From Chitinophaga solisilvae (GTDB taxonomy: Bacteria; Bacteroidota; Bacteroidia; Chitinophagales; Chitinophagaceae): a stretch of DNA of 64,000 nucleotides. Made by a program: the position numbers and the translations under genes. This document shows, piece after piece, positions 60,942-64,000 of the stretch. Location of the stretch: the NCBI RefSeq assembly GCF_009928525.1, contig NZ_JAABOK010000009.1, positions 248,001-312,000 on the forward strand, given 5' to 3'. The first letter of the stretch is position 1. Each line of letters begins with the position of its first letter. The notes beneath the pieces are model-generated. The model made no database searches and was not told the origin of the DNA. It was given only the letters and a program-made list of their open reading frames with translations.

Positions 60942-61817
60942 ATGTCTTTTATGCTGATGTACCTGACCTGGAACCAGTCACCTGAAATTTTCCGCATCGG
61001 CGGTTTTGCATTACGCTATTACAGCGTGGCTTTTATGCTGGCATTCCTGCTGGGATACGCACTGCTCACGCGTATGCTGGCAATAGAACAGCGGCCGCGC
61101 CGGATAGCAGACAAACTGGCTGTATCCATGGTCCTGGGAACCATAGCAGGAGCACGGCTGGGCCATGCCTTCTTTTATGAACCGGCTTATTTTCTGAAAC
61201 ATCCGTTGGAACTGATACTACCGGTAACCATCAGTCACGGGCGGCTGTTATTTACCGGTTATCAGGGCCTGGCCAGCCATGGCGGCGCTATCGGCATACT
61301 CGTAGCGGTATGGCTGTTTTCCCGGAAACACCGGATCAGCTGTATATGGGTACTGGACCGCCTGGCGGTCATCATCCCACTGGCAGGAGCGCTGATACGT
61401 ATCGGCAACTTTTTCAATTCAGAGATCATTGGTATCCCTTCCGGCTTGCCGTGGGCGGTGATCTTTCAGCGGACAGACGCACTGCCCCGGCATCCGGCCC
61501 AGTTGTATGAGGCTGCCTCTTATCTGCTTATTTATATCTTCCTCATCTTCCTGTATAACAGTCATCTCGCGGAAAAAAAACCGGGGCATCTCTTCGGCGC
61601 CTTCCTGGTATTAGTTTTCAGCGCCCGCCTGCTGCTGGAATTTGTCAAGGAAGACCAGGAGATATTTGAACAGGGATGGTGGCTGAATATGGGGCAGCTG
61701 CTCAGCATCCCGTTGATTTTGTGTGGTATATATTTTTTGATTTTTTACGGAAGAAGATATGGAAGAAAGACTACCGATAAAGGTGTACATCATCACGGGC
61801 TTCCTGGGCGCGGGTAA
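60942..61817 (+). CDS. lgt: Prolipoprotein diacylglyceryl transferase
   Basis: A 291-residue inner-membrane enzyme with seven or so helices. It transfers diacylglycerol from phosphatidylglycerol to the lipobox cysteine of prolipoproteins, the first step of lipoprotein maturation. The signature GALIRIGNFFNSEIIG is present, together with the essential arginine and glutamate regions (GARLGHAFFYEP, SHGGAIGI, RHPAQLYEA). SARLLLEFVKEDQE and the closing helix also match. The gene's final 59 nt overlap the next gene, and the extra C-terminal tail (TTDKGVHHHGLPGRG) lies inside that overlap. It supplies the many lipoproteins seen in this window. Confidence 0.95.
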   Translation: MSFMLMYLTWNQSPEIFRIGGFALRYYSVAFMLAFLLGYALLTRMLAIEQRPRRIADKLAVSMVLGTIAGARLGHAFFYEPAYFLKHPLELILPVTISHGRLLFTGYQGLASHGGAIGILVAVWLFSRKHRISCIWVLDRLAVIIPLAGALIRIGNFFNSEIIGIPSGLPWAVIFQRTDALPRHPAQLYEAASYLLIYIFLIFLYNSHLAEKKPGHLFGAFLVLVFSARLLLEFVKEDQEIFEQGWWLNMGQLLSIPLILCGIYFLIFYGRRYGRKTTDKGVHHHGLPGRG

Positions 61818-62694
61818 AACCACGTTGCTGAATAACCTGCTGCAGCAGTACCAGGACCGGCGGAATATTGTTATTGAGAATGAATTCGGGAAAGTAAACA
61901 TCGATGCATCCCTGGTCACGCAGCAGACGGACACCCTCTACGAACTGACCAGCGGCTGCATCTGCTGCTCGCTGGATAATGACCTGCTGGAAGTGCTGGG
62001 CGACATACTGCAGCTGGAACAACGCCCTGATCAACTGTTCATTGAAACAACCGGTATTGCTGATGCCGGCAATATTATCGGTATGTTCCAGATGCCACAG
62101 GTGAAAAAACATTATGCGCTGGAAAAAACCATTTGTGTGGCAGATGCCGAAAACGTACGCACTAGATTGGAACAGACGCCTGAAACCGGCCGCCAGCTGG
62201 CCTGCGCAGATGTGGTGGTTATCAACAAAACCGGGAGTCTGACGGTACCGGAACTGGTTACCCTATACCAGGAGCTGGAAGCAATCAACCCGCTGGCTTT
62301 TTACACCGCCACTGAAAACGGACAGCTCTCCGTGGCAGACCTGCACCGGGCAGCATCAATTGCCCGTCCCGCAGCGGCAGGTGCGCCGTTAACAGGCGGG
62401 CATAAAATCAACTCCGTACTGTTTGAATCTTCCCGGCCTTTTGATCTCGACCGTTTGCTGTATGTGCTGGATTTCCATTTCAACGTATATCCGGACCAGT
62501 TATACCGCATCAAAGGTTATGTGGCCCTCAAAGGGGAACAGGAACGCTTCCTGTTACAATCTACCGGCAGGTACCTGCATCTCACGCCCGCAGGCAGCTG
62601 GGGCAATGATGCACCGGCCTCTGTGCTGGTGTTCATCGGCAGAGAACTGAAAACGGCTACCATTGAACGTATCCTGCAGCCGGCCCTGAAATAG
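61759..62694 (+). CDS. CobW/COG0523 family GTP-binding metallochaperone
   Basis: A 311-residue G3E GTPase. Walker A is GFLGAGKTT (14-22), switch regions follow (IENEFGKVNID), the metal-binding CxCC is at 67-70 (GCICCSL), and Walker B-like FIETTGIADAG and NKTGSL (NKxD variant) come next. A CobW C-terminal domain fills the last third (FDLDRLLYVLDFHFNVYPDQLYRIKGY). Family members insert Zn, Co or other metals into client proteins. The ATG at 61759 lies inside lgt (59-nt overlap), and no other suitable start exists because Walker A comes soon after it. There is no zinc-responsive site that I could recognise. Confidence 0.92.
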   Translation: MEERLPIKVYIITGFLGAGKTTLLNNLLQQYQDRRNIVIENEFGKVNIDASLVTQQTDTLYELTSGCICCSLDNDLLEVLGDILQLEQRPDQLFIETTGIADAGNIIGMFQMPQVKKHYALEKTICVADAENVRTRLEQTPETGRQLACADVVVINKTGSLTVPELVTLYQELEAINPLAFYTATENGQLSVADLHRAASIARPAAAGAPLTGGHKINSVLFESSRPFDLDRLLYVLDFHFNVYPDQLYRIKGYVALKGEQERFLLQSTGRYLHLTPAGSWGNDAPASVLVFIGRELKTATIERILQPALK

Positions 62695-62741
62695 CGCGCT
62701 GTCTGTCATGAACGCGCTTTTCCCTATCTTTATGGCCACTG

Positions 62742-64000
62742 ATGATTACATCTGAATCCATAAAACTCTCGGCACTCACCGGCAGGATCCAGCAGGCGCT
62801 TAATGATGCGTTTGCTGCACAAACCTATTGGGTAGTGGCAGATGTTACCAACCATTCTTACTACGCACAGAAAGGGTATCATTATTTTGACCTGGTGGAG
62901 AAAGATACCGCCTCCAGTGCTATTGTAGCTAAAGTGGCTGCTGTAGCCTGGGGCAACGGCGCGGTGCGCATCAGGGAATTTGAAGTGGTGACAGGCCAGC
63001 CGTTTAAAAATGATATTCACGTGCTGGTGAAGGTATCTGTCAGCTATCACCAGGTACATGGCCTGCAGATCTCCCTGCTGGATATCGATACTAACTTCAC
63101 CGTGGGAATGCTGGAACAGCAGAAACAGCAGACCCTGGTGCGGCTGCAGACGGAGTGCGCGGACTTCATCCGCAAAGCGGGCGACCATTACATTACCCGC
63201 AATAACCAGCTGCAGTTCAGAGAGGTGATACAACGCATCGCCGTCATCACCTCCGGCAATTCCGCAGGATTTCAGGATTTCAGACATACGCTGGAACATA
63301 ACCGTTTCGGCTATACGTTTCAGACAGATACCTATTTTACCGTAGTACAGGGAGAGTCCAAAGCGGAACTGGTGCAGCAAAAGCTGATAGATATCTACAA
63401 CAGCGGCATCGCTTATGATGCCGTGGTGATTATCCGCGGGGGCGGTGCCCAGACGGATTTCCTGCTTTTCGATACGTTCCTGCTGGGTAGGGCGGTCGCT
63501 AAATTCCCGATCCCCGTTATCACAGGCATCGGTCACCAGAAAAATGAAACCATCACGGACATGATGGCGCACAGTCCTACGAAAACGCCTACCAAAGCGG
63601 CAGAGCTGATTATTGCGCATAATAAATCCTTTGAAGATGCCGTGCTGGAAATGCGGCAGCGTATCATCATCAGATCACAGCAGCTGTTCTCTACACATTA
63701 TCAGGCATTGTCTGCCCTGAATGCAGCGGTGATAAACCAGACGAGAAATATTATCAGCATACAGAAAGAAGTATTGCATCATTATCACCACACGGTGCTG
63801 CATGGCTCACAATCCCTGCTGGTAAAGCATCAGCGGGAACTGATGACTGTTTCCGGGGAGATATTGTCAACGCCGCGTATACTGGTGGCAGGCAAACGCA
63901 ATGATCTCACTAATCTCATTGCCAATATACGGGCTTTTAACCGCCTGTATACGCAGAACCGCCGCGGACAGCTGGCGCACTATGAAACACTGTTCAAACT
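62742..64000 (+). CDS. xseA: Exodeoxyribonuclease VII large subunit (partial, C-terminus beyond window)
   Basis: An open frame from the ATG at 62742 to the window edge (about 419 codons). It starts with an OB-fold nucleic-acid-binding domain (IKLSALTGRIQQALNDAF, TYWVVADVTNHSYY, GYHYFDLVEKD). The catalytic part follows, with AVITSGNSAGFQDFRHTL, YDAVVIIRGGGAQTDF, AVAKFPIPVITGIGHQKNETITDMMAH and TPTKAAELII, the normal XseA signatures. The long helical region that follows is entering its middle at the end of the window. XseA degrades single-stranded DNA together with XseB. The gene starts 47 nt after the GTPase gene. XseB, if adjacent, lies outside the window. Confidence 0.92.
   Translation, partial: MITSESIKLSALTGRIQQALNDAFAAQTYWVVADVTNHSYYAQKGYHYFDLVEKDTASSAIVAKVAAVAWGNGAVRIREFEVVTGQPFKNDIHVLVKVSVSYHQVHGLQISLLDIDTNFTVGMLEQQKQQTLVRLQTECADFIRKAGDHYITRNNQLQFREVIQRIAVITSGNSAGFQDFRHTLEHNRFGYTFQTDTYFTVVQGESKAELVQQKLIDIYNSGIAYDAVVIIRGGGAQTDFLLFDTFLLGRAVAKFPIPVITGIGHQKNETITDMMAHSPTKTPTKAAELIIAHNKSFEDAVLEMRQRIIIRSQQLFSTHYQALSALNAAVINQTRNIISIQKEVLHHYHHTVLHGSQSLLVKHQRELMTVSGEILSTPRILVAGKRNDLTNLIANIRAFNRLYTQNRRGQLAHYETLFK

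Noticed and set aside
1..64000. tRNA, rRNA, insertion-sequence or phage genes
   Set aside because: No transposase, integrase, ribosomal RNA or cloverleaf sequence was recognised on reading both strands; a dedicated tRNA search would settle it.

Overview
The window comes from a Bacteroidota genome and looks most like Chitinophaga or a close relative in the Chitinophagaceae. The grounds are a SusC/SusD pair, carboxypeptidase-regulatory domains at the N-termini of TonB-dependent receptors, LytS/LytTR signalling, many secreted proteins with N-termini ending in AQ, orphan FtsX-type permeases, WG-repeat proteins, and AT-rich TTTG / TAnnTTTG promoter signals in place of Shine-Dalgarno sequences. Only two genes are cut by the window edges: a PepSY protein on the left and exodeoxyribonuclease VII large subunit on the right. 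No tRNA, rRNA, CRISPR array, insertion sequence or phage gene was seen.

Layout. (1) 1-9591, minus strand: a TonB siderophore receptor with a PepSY membrane protein, a secreted alpha/beta hydrolase, a SnoaL-like protein, a secreted amidohydrolase, a LytTR regulator with its LytS-type kinase, and an acyltransferase. (2) 9904-23964, plus strand: a Wzx/Wzy-type exopolysaccharide locus with acyltransferase, Wza-like exporter, Wzc-like tyrosine kinase, flippase, polymerase-like protein, three glycosyltransferases, two FkbM and one other methyltransferase, and a WcaJ-like initiating transferase. A third FkbM gene converges on its end. (3) 24871-37047: a DeoR-type repressor divergent from a tight run of SusC, SusD, GH20 hexosaminidase, GntP permease, RidA, PfkB sugar kinase and M19 dipeptidase. 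This is probably a locus for amino-sugar or sugar-acid use. (4) 37178-41023: an FtsX/MacB-like permease and a lipoprotein. (5) 41253-47122: three consecutive genes for secreted WG-repeat proteins. (6) 47280-64000: a small secreted protein preceded by a TPP riboswitch and terminator, an esterase, an M1 peptidase, an OmpA-family protein, a QueF homologue lacking its catalytic cysteine, a cold-shock protein with a lysine-rich extension, a lipid A-type acyltransferase, an AraC regulator, two lipoproteins, a patatin-like membrane protein, a YycJ-type hydrolase, Lgt, a CobW GTPase and XseA.

The most unusual feature crosses these regions. Six very long, perfect or near-perfect inverted repeats with arms of 47-107 nt lie at 3526-3690, 4997-5220, 47128-47273, 51069-51200, 53804-53919 and 59999-60119. 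Each abuts at least one stop codon. Their arms share a modular vocabulary: tandem AATTRCG heptamers at the outside, GCGAAGA and TTATTTGAGATT blocks, and CTGAGCGG near the tip. The inner sequence differs from one element to the next, yet the two arms of each element match. They look like a dispersed family of 3'-end hairpins kept symmetrical by an active process, and they are the best candidate here for a poorly described system. Next come the TPP riboswitch in front of a protein of unknown function, the cysteine-less QueF homologue, and the WG-repeat trio.
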